From NCBI GenBank assembly GCA_039794405.1, contig JBDIVL010000040.1, positions 1 to 35,648 on the forward strand: DNA of 35,648 nt, read 5' to 3'. The stretch is from JBDIVL01 sp039794405 (GTDB lineage: Bacteria > Planctomycetota > Brocadiia > Brocadiales > Brocadiaceae). The first letter of the stretch is position 1; each line of letters starts with the position of its first letter. Positions 1 through 8,005 of the stretch are shown piece after piece. A program made the translations under genes and the position numbers. The notes under the pieces are model-generated. The model had not been told where the DNA came from. It made no database searches and was given only the letters and a program-made list of their open reading frames with translations.

Positions 1-136
1 TATTAACGAAGCAACTTAAAGCATTCCTCATCAGGTGAGAGTTGTAAGTAATCCCTTAAGGGATACCTGTAACAATGCCCTTATAGGGCTAATCAAGCCA
101 CCCGCTATGCGGGTGGTACTGACTTTGATCAGTTCT
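1..136 (+). mobile_element. Relic of an IS200/IS605-like right end with three hairpins
   Basis: Three compact palindromes lie close together: a perfect 14-bp palindrome at 52-65, a hairpin GCCC-TTATA-GGGC at 77-89, and a perfect 8-bp stem with a 3-nt loop at 98-116 (CCACCCGC-TAT-GCGGGTGG). A strong short hairpin close to the boundary is characteristic of IS200/IS605-family ends, which are recognised as single-stranded hairpins. In TnpB-bearing elements this region also encodes the 3' part of the omega RNA. No transposase or TnpB gene is visible, because the window starts here. The family assignment is inference from the hairpin pattern alone; a structured intergenic repeat is the alternative. 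Confidence 0.35.
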
Positions 137-1165
137 ATCAGTATAGACCTTAAGGACACCCAAGGCAAGCAACTGAACCGGGAGATGCTCAAAGTGGTGC
201 AAACCAGCGGTTCTGGCTGGGTTGACTATATGTGGCCCAAGCCGGGAGAAAGCGTCTCCACGCAGAAGTCGGCTTATGTGAGCAAAGCGAAGATGGGAGA
301 CCAATGGGTGCTGGTGGGTTGCGGTGTCTATCTGGCTGATGCTCCCAAAGCCGCTCAGGCCGGCAAGAAGATGACTGCTCCGGAACTGATGACACTTGTC
401 CGGGAAGCAGCAGCAGCAGTCTTTGAAAAACACGGCGAGAAGGCCTATGCCAAGTTTCGAAAGAAGGGCTCCAAGTGGTTCCGCGATGATACCTACTTCT
501 TTGTCTGGACCATGGATGGGACCAGAGTTTTCCATGCCATGGACCCTACAGGCGAGGGCCTGAATGACATCGGTATCAAGGATGTTTTGGGAAGATTCTT
601 CTGCAAGATGTCTCTGGAGGTGGCTGGCAGCCCTTCAGGCGAGGGATGGGTCCACTACATGTATCCTGAGCCCGGGAATATCTTCCCAACGTGGAAGTCC
701 ACGTTTGTGAAACGGGTAACTTTTCCTTCCGGCAAGCAATACGTTATTGGCTGCGGAATTTACAATATGAAGATGGATAAGGCCTTCATCGAGGATGTGG
801 TGAATTATGCGGCCACTCTCATTGAGGATCAAGGGAAAGAAGCCTTTTGCCAATTGCGCGATAAGACGGGTCCCTTTGTGTTCATGGATACTTACGTGTT
901 CGTCGACACCACCGATGGCACTGAGTTGGTGAATCCTGCCCAACCTAGCTTCGAAGGGAAGAACCTCATCGACATGAGAGATCTGAAGGGGAAAGCGATT
1001 GTTCGGGAGTGCATTGCTGCTGCCATGAAAGATGGCAGCGCCTGGGTGGAGTACTACTGGTATAAGCCCGGACATAACACACCTGCGCGCAAACAGACCT
1101 ATGTGCGGAAGGTCCAATCAGGACGAGATACTTACATCGTCGGTTCGGGCGTTTACATGGAATAG
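35..1165 (+). CDS. Cache-domain repeat protein, 5'-truncated
   Basis: The open frame contains two complete single-cache (sCache_2-like) modules, about residues 115-246 and 253-376, and the C-terminal half of a third, about residues 37-100. Each ends in the same pattern: a GxxWVxYxW/Y motif with a P-G turn, a K-x-(T/S)-(Y/F)-V strand, and a GCGxY or GSGxY end. Cache domains are extracytoplasmic sensors of small ligands. No signal peptide, transmembrane segment or signalling domain is present, and the N-terminal half of the first module is missing. The frame instead runs back through the hairpins of an IS-like end to a GTG at 35, so residues 1-36 are probably not native. G+C looks higher than in neighbouring genes, which may mean transfer. 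Domain call is confident; the true start and functionality are not. Confidence 0.7.
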   Translation: MRVVSNPLRDTCNNALIGLIKPPAMRVVLTLISSISIDLKDTQGKQLNREMLKVVQTSGSGWVDYMWPKPGESVSTQKSAYVSKAKMGDQWVLVGCGVYLADAPKAAQAGKKMTAPELMTLVREAAAAVFEKHGEKAYAKFRKKGSKWFRDDTYFFVWTMDGTRVFHAMDPTGEGLNDIGIKDVLGRFFCKMSLEVAGSPSGEGWVHYMYPEPGNIFPTWKSTFVKRVTFPSGKQYVIGCGIYNMKMDKAFIEDVVNYAATLIEDQGKEAFCQLRDKTGPFVFMDTYVFVDTTDGTELVNPAQPSFEGKNLIDMRDLKGKAIVRECIAAAMKDGSAWVEYYWYKPGHNTPARKQTYVRKVQSGRDTYIVGSGVYME

Positions 1166-1331
1166 AAAGACCTCGCTGTCAGAACGTAACGGGCACACTC
1201 GATGATCAGGCATGGGCGTAGGTAATTGGAGCCAACTCTGTAGTTTGTATAAATTTATATTTTGTGAAGCACTCTTTTAGAAAATTAGTTTAGTTTTGAC
1301 AATACTTCATTTCACCAGAGGAGGGACACTT

Positions 1332-2729
1332 ATGAAAATAAGTATTCACCTTTTCCGCCTGTGGACAGGTATTCTTACAACTTTTTTTCTTGTATCTGGT
1401 TGTGTACACTATCCTGTCAATAAACCCCTCACAAAAGTTGACCCTAACAGTGGTTACCGTGGAAAGTTTATGGGCATGCCCGGAAATTCAGATGAACTGG
1501 TTTTATTTCTTACCTTCTCAGGTGGTGGTACACGAGCTTCTGCTTTATCATATGGCGTTCTTGAAGAATTAAGAAAGACAGAAGTAACTTTACATGGCCA
1601 GAGGCGGAGACTCCTTGATGAGGTTGACGGCATTTCTGGAGTATCCGGAGGCAGTTTTACTGCTGCATATTACGGTCTTTTTGGTGATCGCATCTTTGAG
1701 GATTTTGAGCTAAAATTTCTGAAAAAAAATGTTCAGGGTGCCCTTACACGGAGGATATTACTGAGACCAGACAACTGGGTTCGACTTTCTTCCCCTTTTT
1801 TTGACCGGAGTGACCTTGCCGGAGAATATTATGATAAACATATTTTTGAAGAAAAAACCTTTGGTGATATAGCGGCCAGGAAAGGCCCTATGATCCAAAT
1901 TAACGCGACCGATATGGTAACGGGTATACGATTGGCATTTAACCAGGATTCATTTGATGCGATATGTTCAGATGTATCCAGCTTCCCTGTTGCACGTGCA
2001 GTTGCTGCTTCATCTGCGGTACCTATCCTTCTCACACCAATTACTATTCGTAACTATTCCAATAATTGTGGTTTTATACTTCCTGAACAATTGGATAGGG
2101 TTTTAAAGGAACAGGATACTTCAACACGGACATTTCACCTTGTAAGTAACATCAGACCTTATCTGGATTCTGAGAAAAGAAAGTACATTCATCTTGTTGA
2201 TGGTGGTGTCTCAGATAATCTCGGCCTAAGAGCCGTCCTTGATAGAATACTAGCCATTGGAAGTTTTTGGAGTTCGGTCAAATATTTAGGACTTGAAAAT
2301 GTCCATAAAGTGGTTTTTATCGTAGTTAATGCAGAGACTGCGGTTGACAACAGGTGGAGTCTCCTGGGACAGCCACCACCATTCTCTGCAATGCTTCATT
2401 CTTATTCTTCAGTATCGATTACGCGATACAATTACGAGACAGTTATGCTGCTCAGAGAGAGCTTCTATAAATGGACAGAAGAGGTCCAAAAAAACAGGTG
2501 CGGGGATGGCCCGATAATAACGGAACCGGGCGGGTGCGGAGATATCAAGTTTTATCTCGTTGAGGTCAGGTTTGATGCATTAAAGGATGAGGCCGAACGC
2601 GAATACTTCAAGAGCTTGCCAACATCATTTAAATTATCTGTAGAGCAGGTTGATCAACTGCGCGAAGTTGCTCATCGAATACTCAACGAATCAAAAGACT
2701 TCCAGCATCTTCTGGCAGATTTACAATAA
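1332..2729 (+). CDS. Patatin-like phospholipase, predicted lipoprotein
   Basis: This is a 465-residue serine hydrolase of the patatin family, expected to release acyl chains from lipids at the cell envelope. The N-terminus is a lipoprotein signal peptide with lipobox V-S-G-C, giving lipidated Cys24. The patatin signatures are in order: oxyanion loop SGGGTRAS near residues 63-70, nucleophile elbow G-V-S-G-G with Ser105, and DGG with Asp290 as the partner of the Ser-Asp dyad. I chose the ATG at 1332, not an earlier ATG at 1296, because a GGAGGG ribosome site lies six bases upstream and the signal peptide then starts at residue 1. It stands alone, with spacers on both sides. The physiological substrate cannot be read from sequence. 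Confidence 0.85.
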   Translation: MKISIHLFRLWTGILTTFFLVSGCVHYPVNKPLTKVDPNSGYRGKFMGMPGNSDELVLFLTFSGGGTRASALSYGVLEELRKTEVTLHGQRRRLLDEVDGISGVSGGSFTAAYYGLFGDRIFEDFELKFLKKNVQGALTRRILLRPDNWVRLSSPFFDRSDLAGEYYDKHIFEEKTFGDIAARKGPMIQINATDMVTGIRLAFNQDSFDAICSDVSSFPVARAVAASSAVPILLTPITIRNYSNNCGFILPEQLDRVLKEQDTSTRTFHLVSNIRPYLDSEKRKYIHLVDGGVSDNLGLRAVLDRILAIGSFWSSVKYLGLENVHKVVFIVVNAETAVDNRWSLLGQPPPFSAMLHSYSSVSITRYNYETVMLLRESFYKWTEEVQKNRCGDGPIITEPGGCGDIKFYLVEVRFDALKDEAEREYFKSLPTSFKLSVEQVDQLREVAHRILNESKDFQHLLADLQ

Positions 2730-2932
2730 AGAGTTTTTGAAGGCTTCCTGATTCTCAGCATAGCGCTCTTTACGTCAATCACCAACCACACTGGTTGCAC
2801 AGTCATTGGGCCACAGTTTATGGCATAGAACCGATTTGATCATACCACTGCTATTTCTGATTCAATGTTGCAAGCTGTACAGGCAAGTCAATGGATTCTT
2901 TAACGACGGTCAAAAAAGAGGTGGGCGGGTTA

Positions 2933-3718
2933 ATGTATATCATAGATTTGTGGCTAATTTTTGTATGTACGGTCGCTTTTTTCCTCCTGGCGTTTGAAGG
3001 TGGTTTTCGATTCGGACGTCTCATCCGAACAAGGATTGATGAAACGGCAAAATCGTGGATTAGTACCATTGATGCGGCAATTCTCGGTATACTCGCCCTC
3101 CTTTTGGGGTTTACCTTTTCTATGTCGCTATCACGTTTTGATCTCCGTAAGCAATTGGTTATTGAAGAGGCCAACGCCATCGGTACAACATATTTGCGGG
3201 CACAACTGCTGCCGGAACCCTACATGACGGAAATATCTGATCTGCTGCGCCAATACGTTGACGTACGCTTGGAAGGTACAAAGCCGGGGAAGCTCCATTA
3301 TGCGATCGTAAAGTCAGAACAGTTACATAATCAACTTTGGCTGCGTGCCGTTGACATTAGTAAAAAGGTATCCTCACCGATAATTGTATTGTTGTTTCTG
3401 AATTCTTTGAATGAAATGATCGACCTTCACTACGAACGCATGTCTGCCTTCGAGAACCGTGTCCCCAAGATGGTTTTGATACTTTTGTTCATATGCGGAA
3501 CCATAACGGTACTGGTTACAGGCTATGGATGCGGTTTGGGTAACCGGCGTAATTTCGTACCCGCAGCAATGATGTCGATCATTCTGGCGATGGTCATTCT
3601 GGTGATAATGGACCTTGACCGGCCTGAGCGAGGATTCATCAGGGTTAGCCAGCAGAGCCTGACAAGGCTTCAACAAAGTTTAAATCCCGGCCCGATTCCT
3701 CAACAGCAATGGAAGTAA
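2933..3718 (+). CDS. DUF4239 (bestrophin-like) membrane protein
   Basis: A protein of about 261 residues with two hydrophobic segments near the N-terminus, a central helical soluble part, and two more membrane segments near the C-terminus. This architecture, with the segment TIDAAILGILALLLGFTFS followed by a charged RFDLRKQLVIEEANAIGTTYLRA stretch (conserved residues E, A, N, I, T), matches the DUF4239 family of unknown function. An ATG at 2891 also opens the frame, but the ATG at 2933 has a better purine-rich ribosome site (GAGGTG, eight bases away) and places the first membrane helix directly at the N-terminus. It lies in a group of plus-strand envelope genes with no obvious operon partner. 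A channel role is only suggested by the family's distant resemblance to bestrophins. Confidence 0.7.
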   Translation: MYIIDLWLIFVCTVAFFLLAFEGGFRFGRLIRTRIDETAKSWISTIDAAILGILALLLGFTFSMSLSRFDLRKQLVIEEANAIGTTYLRAQLLPEPYMTEISDLLRQYVDVRLEGTKPGKLHYAIVKSEQLHNQLWLRAVDISKKVSSPIIVLLFLNSLNEMIDLHYERMSAFENRVPKMVLILLFICGTITVLVTGYGCGLGNRRNFVPAAMMSIILAMVILVIMDLDRPERGFIRVSQQSLTRLQQSLNPGPIPQQQWK

Positions 3719-4102
3719 AATTGAAAATTTTAACGTAAAAATACAGGGAATTTCAAAGTTTGTATCATAGCATACCAAACAACCCCTTAAGTCTCCATTT
3801 TCTAATGGGGGACTTAAGGAAATCCCCCTTAATAAAGTGGGGATGTTTTTGGCCAGCTTTGTTGTATACATGAAAAGTTGCTGCCAAAGGTAACCTAACT
3901 TGACGTATAGAAAATTCAAATTATCAGTTTTTCTCCCCCTTGATGTGGGGGTGGAAAAGCAAGCTAATCACCCTTCCTTAGTCCCTCCCATCAAGGGAGG
4001 GAAAATTTACGTTTTAACTCGCCGGAGGCTTAATTTATTTTCCTGACCAATCAGCCGGATCATAAGAAATGAGAAAGGATGAAAAATTTGAAGAGAATAA
4101 CA
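3719..4102. repeat. Intergenic region with clustered C-rich/G-rich hairpins
   Basis: No convincing gene lies in this spacer. It holds four palindromes of similar style: a 12-bp stem with one mismatch at 3785-3819 (arm CCTTAAGTC), a C5/G4 hairpin at 3822-3844, a CCCCC/GGGGG hairpin at about 3934-3951, and a perfect 8-bp stem at 3982-4002 (TCCCTCCC, loop ATCAA). The repeated flavour (C-run, short AT loop, G-run) suggests a family of dispersed REP-like repeats rather than transcription terminators, because none is followed by a clear T-run. A genome-wide count of the arms would settle this. Confidence 0.5.
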
Positions 4103-4207
4103 ATGAAAAGGGGACTTAATCTATTCTCTTTATGTATGGATATTGCAATGATTTTTTTCTTCGATGATCGGCTTGCTTTGAATAATAAAGAAAGGTACTC
4201 TTTATGA
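4103..4207 (+). CDS. Possible small leader ORF overlapping the MarC gene
   Basis: A 34-codon frame starts at ATG 4103 and its TGA overlaps the ATG of the following MarC-family gene in an ATGA arrangement, the usual geometry for translational coupling. The peptide begins MKRGLNLFSLCMDIAMIFFF and is partly hydrophobic. The upstream ribosome site (GAAGAG) is weak and I recognise no family. It may be a real coupled microprotein or a chance frame; the stop/start overlap is the only argument in its favour. Confidence 0.25.
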   Translation: MKRGLNLFSLCMDIAMIFFFDDRLALNNKERYSL

Positions 4208-4959
4208 AAAGAGTGAGTTTTTTTCTGGTTTCAATTATTATACTTTTCCACATCTTAATATTTTCGGTAGTTGCACAAACAACTTCCGTTAATCGTCCCC
4301 AGACAACCGCTTTAAGTGATCAACAAGCACATTATATCCTGAGCATTCCCGAAATATTCACCTTTTTCATGCTTATGCTGGGGCCTATCAAAGTTTTGGT
4401 TCCGTTTGTTAAGATGACCAGAGATGCTTATACAAGGTTTCGGCGTAAACTTTCACTCATAGCAACCCTTATCTCCACCATTGGTTGCCTTGTTGCTGCT
4501 TTTATGGGTCAAATAATACTGAAATCCTGGCATATTTCAATTCCAGCTATAATGCTTGCAGGAGGAATAATTCTTTTCCTGGTGGCGCTACAAATGATCA
4601 TGCAGGTGTATTCGTCACCACATCGGAATGAGACAACACCATCCACCCCAACGCTCTCTATGGCTGTTTCTCCACTCTCTTTCCCTACGATTGTTACTCC
4701 GTACGGAATTGCTATTCTTATTATATTTATGGCAACAGCACAGGATGTTGCACGGCAGGCCGGGATTATTGCTGCATTGTTAGCAACTATGATTCTCAAT
4801 CTCCTTACGATGCTGTTTGCTCACAAGATATTAAAGGTTATTGGCATCATAACCCTGCAAATCCTCGGCAGTGTGCTTGGTGTGTTGCAGGTTGCACTTG
4901 GAATAGAAATTATAATTCAAACCATAACAAAAATGTGGTTAATGGTAAAAGTCTCATAA
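4204..4959 (+). CDS. MarC family (UPF0056) integral membrane protein
   Basis: A 251-residue protein with about six transmembrane helices after an N-terminal hydrophobic signal-like segment. The segment PLSFPTIVTPYGIA, about two thirds along, corresponds to the conserved Pro/Gly loop of the MarC family. The first repeat carries a P-x-K element (MLGPIKVLVPFV) at the equivalent place. MarC proteins were once linked to multiple-antibiotic resistance, but that role has been withdrawn and their function is unknown. The N-terminal extension (first 40 residues, ending near VVAQTTS) is longer than in many family members and may be a cleaved signal. An AAAGG ribosome site lies about eight bases upstream. 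Confidence 0.8.
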   Translation: MKRVSFFLVSIIILFHILIFSVVAQTTSVNRPQTTALSDQQAHYILSIPEIFTFFMLMLGPIKVLVPFVKMTRDAYTRFRRKLSLIATLISTIGCLVAAFMGQIILKSWHISIPAIMLAGGIILFLVALQMIMQVYSSPHRNETTPSTPTLSMAVSPLSFPTIVTPYGIAILIIFMATAQDVARQAGIIAALLATMILNLLTMLFAHKILKVIGIITLQILGSVLGVLQVALGIEIIIQTITKMWLMVKVS

Positions 4960-5041
4960 AATAGAACTGTTTACTGGCATGCTATTTGAGAAATTACATA
5001 ATAATTCCATTTAGTTCTTGTTTTAAAAGGAGTCACTGTAG

Positions 5042-5565
5042 ATGGGATGGCTTATCTCCAGTATTATTGCTTGTATTACCATGGTAGCGATTATGTATAT
5101 ACCCTTGCCAGAGTCCATACATACTTATATGCCACACATAATGATGGTTATCGCAACAGTGACGGTTCTCGGACCGGGGATTCATTTTTTTACCTGTGCA
5201 TATGAATCCATTAAGAACCGCCTTGTTAAAATGGATGTGCTGATTTCTACAGGTATCTTGTCTGCGTATATGTACGGTAATTTTGCATCTCAAGGCTTCT
5301 TTGATGTGTCAGATCATACCTTATAAAGAATGACTTTATGGATGTGGTAAAAACGGTCCAACTGGGACGCAGAACGATGTCGAAAATAAAGCAGAATGTC
5401 TTTTGGGCCTTTTTATTTAATGTATTAGGAATTCCCATTGCAGCAGGGGCCTTGAATCCGGTTTTTGGTATAAGTTTTAAATCAGAACATGCAGAGTTGG
5501 CAATGATACTTTCTTCCACCATGGTCGTATTCAATTCCCTTGAACTACGTTTTCCCCGTTTCTAA
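5042..5565 (+). pseudogene. Remnant of a copper-type P1B ATPase with catalytic core deleted
   Basis: Two pieces of a CopA-like heavy-metal P-type ATPase are joined. The first (5042-5326) covers the early membrane helices, including the hallmark GPGIHFF and MDVLISTG segments. The second covers the C-terminal membrane part, read from about 5308 as LIKNDFMDVVKTVQLGRRTM and on to the stop at 5565. The CPC metal site, the DKTGT phosphorylation loop and the ATP-binding domain are all absent. The junction near 5301-5325 joins the helical piece to the stretch that normally precedes the hinge, and a one-base loss shifts the frame, creating TAA at 5324-5326. A good ribosome site (AAAAGGAG) precedes ATG 5042, so a membrane fragment could still be made, but no pump activity is possible. 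Confidence 0.85.
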
Positions 5566-5615
5566 ATTGAAGTAAAGATGAAAATATTTTATCATTCAAT
5601 AAGAAGGAGCTGATT

Positions 5616-5804
5616 ATGAAGGCAAAGGTGGATCAAGATATCTGTATTGGTTGTGCTTTATGTACCCAGATTTGCCCCGAGGTTTTCAGAATGGAAGGTG
5701 ATAAATCAGTAGTATATGTCGATGTTGTTCCGAAAGAAGTCGAGGACGCTTGCAGGGAAGCAGCCGATAAATGTCCTGTATCATGCATCTATATAACAGA
5801 ATAA
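5616..5804 (+). CDS. Single [4Fe-4S] ferredoxin
   Basis: A 62-residue low-potential electron carrier. The first cluster motif is C10-x2-C13-x2-C16, and the fourth ligand is C53 followed by Pro. C20 and C46 occupy the positions that form a disulfide in one-cluster ferredoxins of the Thermotoga and Desulfovibrio gigas type, where the second cluster has been lost. C57 is extra. AAGGAG lies seven bases before the ATG. A rubredoxin gene follows after 23 bases, so the two are probably co-transcribed as a small cytoplasmic electron-transfer pair. The redox partners are not identifiable from the window. Confidence 0.9.
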   Translation: MKAKVDQDICIGCALCTQICPEVFRMEGDKSVVYVDVVPKEVEDACREAADKCPVSCIYITE

Positions 5805-5827
5805 AAATATTGACAGGAGGTTTAAAG

Positions 5828-5986
5828 ATGGAAAAGTACCGATGCATTGTTTGTGGATATATTTACGATCCGGAAGCCGGCGATCCTGATCGTGGGATAA
5901 ATCCTAATACCAGTTTTATGGATTTACCGGGAGATTGGGTCTGCCCTGTATGCGGCGCACCACAGGATCAGTTTGAAAAAGTATAA
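5828..5986 (+). CDS. Rubredoxin
   Basis: A 52-residue iron protein with the two Cys knuckles C6-x2-C9-G-Y and C39-P-x-C42-G that bind one Fe in tetrahedral thiolate geometry. The aromatic core residues Y4, Y11, Y13, W37 and F49, and the DLPGDWVCPVCGA segment, are all present, so this is a normal full-length rubredoxin. The start was moved from an upstream in-frame ATG to 5828, because AGGAGG lies seven bases before it and the protein then has the standard length. It follows the ferredoxin gene and precedes hemerythrin-like and DsrE-like genes, a grouping that suggests oxygen or sulfur stress handling in an anaerobe. That role is inferred from context. Confidence 0.93.
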   Translation: MEKYRCIVCGYIYDPEAGDPDRGINPNTSFMDLPGDWVCPVCGAPQDQFEKV

Positions 5987-6125
5987 TTGATAGTGATAGA
6001 AGTACGATGATGAATAACGATACTTATAGAAGAATAACAGCATTTGAGGGGTTCAAAATGGTACCGGATTTGTCCATACCAAATACATAATAAATGCGTC
6101 TGGTTACGAAAGGAGTGTGAATAAG

Positions 6126-6608
6126 ATGGTAAAGCTAGATCCAATTGTGGAATTCAGAGAAGACCATAGAAAGGTTAGAGATGGGTTGCTTGAATTAATC
6201 GCGGCCTTACAATCAAAGGATGTCATCAGAGCGAGGGCAATACTTGGCAGGATAAACGTCCTTGTTGGTCCGCATTTTCGATATGAAGAAGAGACTCTTT
6301 ATCCTTCACTGCGCATATTGTTGGGCGAACATGTTGATCAGTTGCTGAAAGAACATGACGGTGTGATTGCTACTGTTCACTCCTGTGCTGAGCTATTAGA
6401 AAAAGACCATCTGACAGATGAAGATGTAAAGCAGGCTACCACAGCAGCACGAGCGCTTCTGATCCACGTTTCAAACTGTGACGGTTTATCTATACTTTCA
6501 GAGAGGCTGAGCAAAAAAGAGCTTGATAATTTAGGAGAGAAACTTGCGGCTGCAAGGGAATCAGGTGTTTCTTTATTAGATTGGGCAGAAACCATAAGGA
6601 ATAAATAA
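6126..6608 (+). CDS. Hemerythrin-like HHE cation-binding protein
   Basis: A 160-residue four-helix-bundle protein with the spaced His and carboxylate residues of HHE/hemerythrin domains: EDHRKV (H14), PHFRYEEETLYP (H50, E54), EHDGVI (H77) and IHVSNCDGL (H114, D119). Such proteins bind a di-iron centre and sense, carry or scavenge O2, NO or related species. The last motif has N-C-D where a typical repeat has H-x3-E, so the second half of the site may be altered. The ATG at 6126 lies about ten bases from AGGAG. A GTG at 6117 is in frame but almost touches that site. The DsrE-like gene follows after three bases, so the two are probably one transcript. Confidence 0.75.
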   Translation: MVKLDPIVEFREDHRKVRDGLLELIAALQSKDVIRARAILGRINVLVGPHFRYEEETLYPSLRILLGEHVDQLLKEHDGVIATVHSCAELLEKDHLTDEDVKQATTAARALLIHVSNCDGLSILSERLSKKELDNLGEKLAAARESGVSLLDWAETIRNK

Positions 6609-6611
6609 AAC

Positions 6612-7025
6612 ATGGAAACAGATAAGAAAGGTTTATCAATAATATTCCATAGTGGTTCTTACGACCGCGTCTATCACGGTTTTTCTATTGTTCTTGTGTT
6701 CTTAGCACTCGGCAGGGGGGCAAGATGCTTTTTTACCTACTGGGCATTGCAACATCTGGTAAAGGGAAAACCTGCTTTCCAGCTTAACGAAGAAGGTCAA
6801 GCCCATCGGCAAATATTGGAAGAACATATGAGAAAAGGTCATATGCAGGAAATATCGGAACTTTTTACACAAGCTAAGGCAATGGGTGCAAAGTTTTATG
6901 TTTGCACCAATTCTATGGGTTTATTAAATATATCCAGAGATGAACTTGTAAAAGAAATCGATATGAGTATGGGATTAACCACATTTCTCGCAGAGGCCGA
7001 CCAGGACCAAATTCTTTTTATTTAA
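6612..7025 (+). CDS. DsrE/DsrF family protein
   Basis: A 137-residue protein with the DsrE fold pattern: N-terminal strand LSIIFHSGSYDRVYHGFSI, a second strand with LFLALG-like hydrophobics and FFTYWAL, and a Cys in KFYVCTNSMGLLNISRDEL near residue 97. This Cys is in the position used for sulfur transfer in DsrE-type proteins. The C-terminus (TTFLAEADQDQILFI) is also typical. It has no signal peptide and is predicted cytoplasmic. It lies three bases downstream of the hemerythrin-like gene with no ribosome site of its own in the gap, so coupled translation is likely. A persulfide-carrier role is family knowledge; the actual partner is unknown. Confidence 0.8.
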   Translation: METDKKGLSIIFHSGSYDRVYHGFSIVLVFLALGRGARCFFTYWALQHLVKGKPAFQLNEEGQAHRQILEEHMRKGHMQEISELFTQAKAMGAKFYVCTNSMGLLNISRDELVKEIDMSMGLTTFLAEADQDQILFI

Positions 7026-7056
7026 ACCTCCGCTAATAATCACATATTCCCTTTTG

Positions 7057-7174
7057 GTTGGTTCAATCTTGCAGATTGAACCATACGTTTCGAATTGTTA
7101 AATAGGTCTGGATTGGTGCTAGACGCAAGTGACATGCGAAACGTTCCAGTTCAATCGTGGACGATTGAACCAAC
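7057..7174. repeat. 118-bp nested inverted-repeat (MITE-like) element
   Basis: The ends are perfect 12-bp inverted repeats, GTTGGTTCAATC at 7057-7068 and its complement at 7163-7174. Each end also folds on itself: a perfect 10-bp stem with a 3-nt loop at 7060-7082, and a perfect 10-bp arm pair around GG at 7149-7170. A third pair, ACGTTTCG at 7085-7092 and its complement at 7137-7144, nests inside. The whole unit can fold as one long hairpin or as a cruciform. It has no coding potential. It lies in a 364-bp spacer (7026-7389) whose remainder shows nothing else that I can identify. A short non-autonomous element or a structured RNA are both possible. Confidence 0.6.
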
Positions 7175-7389
7175 GCTGAGAATATCTTTATTTGTCTTAG
7201 GGATAATTTTAAGTATAGTTGTCTATATGGGTCTGGCTGTGTTAATTCCCGAATAATTATTTAATTCCGGTTGAAATTTTTTCTATAGATTATAAAATCA
7301 GACTATCAATCTAAAAGGAGATTTGAAAATGGCTGCAAGGAGGAAATGGAGGAGAGGTTGTCTTTGGTTGCTGCTATGCGGCGTTATGA

Positions 7390-7815
7390 ATGTTACCGGT
7401 AAATAGAGCCATGTATGATCTGACAAATTTCACCATCCAGGACATGACCCAATGCGGAGATGCACTGGAGCACCTTGGGTATAAAGCAAAAGGTGCAGAG
7501 GAACTGGCCGATTCGGTGGTTCGCTATTTCTACGATCACCTCATTGATCGGCGGACAGGTGAAAAGTCCTCTGCGCTGGTACGCTTTTTTATGACATATC
7601 CCTACGAAAGTCTTGACGAAGAATTACGTCAGTTAGCCAGCAGGATGCAAGGAGGACAACCTTTGGAGAAGGCAACGAGTTGCCTGGTACTCCTGGCAAC
7701 GGTGGGAGTGCAGCCTGAGTGGAATTCAAAGGAGCTTTCCAGAGGACACAGGGTCATTCCCCTGGTAGATAAACAAACGGTGGATCAGCATCCGATGATC
7801 GCCCAATTGGTTTAG
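7390..7815 (+). CDS. Uncharacterised sensor-like N-terminal domain protein, apparently truncated
   Basis: A 141-residue soluble frame I cannot assign to a named family; no membrane segment or known catalytic motif is visible. Conserved-looking segments are MYDLTNFTIQDM, RYFYDHLIDRRTGEKSSALVRFF and LATVGVQPEWNSKELSRGHR. The pattern resembles N-terminal regions of multidomain bacterial signalling proteins, and the frame stops abruptly at 7815 with no second domain, so it may be a fragment. The start is doubtful: neither ATG 7390 nor ATG 7411 has a good ribosome site. In a neighbouring frame, ATG 7346 reads MEERLSLVAAMRRYE and stops at about 7402, as if a frameshift separated the true N-terminus. 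G+C is higher than in the flanks. Confidence 0.4.
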   Translation: MLPVNRAMYDLTNFTIQDMTQCGDALEHLGYKAKGAEELADSVVRYFYDHLIDRRTGEKSSALVRFFMTYPYESLDEELRQLASRMQGGQPLEKATSCLVLLATVGVQPEWNSKELSRGHRVIPLVDKQTVDQHPMIAQLV

Positions 7816-7919
7816 AGGTAAAGAGATGGAAATCCAGTTAACGATGGTACAGGTTGTGAAGTAGGGGGCTGGAATCGCTGAAAATGTTTATATCGGCTTC
7901 TCATATTAATCATCCAGTA

Positions 7920-7942
7920 AACAGGACGCTGAGCATCCTGTT
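7920..7942. other. Hairpin downstream of the efflux operon
   Basis: AACAGGA (7920-7926) pairs with TCCTGTT (7936-7942), with a further GC/GC pair inside, between the end of the truncated plus-strand gene and the 3' end of the minus-strand pump gene. There is no T-run on either side, so it is not a standard intrinsic terminator. It could still stabilise or end the efflux mRNA. The rest of the 190-bp spacer shows nothing. Confidence 0.3.
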
Positions 7943-8005
7943 GCGCGATTCAACCCAGAGCGTTGGAACGAGATGACTGACATAAAATACTTGTAACCTT
8001 ATAAG

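Noticed and set aside
635..1117. Minus-strand 160-codon frame opposite the cache gene
   Set aside because: Shadow of the cache modules; no family features and no ribosome site.
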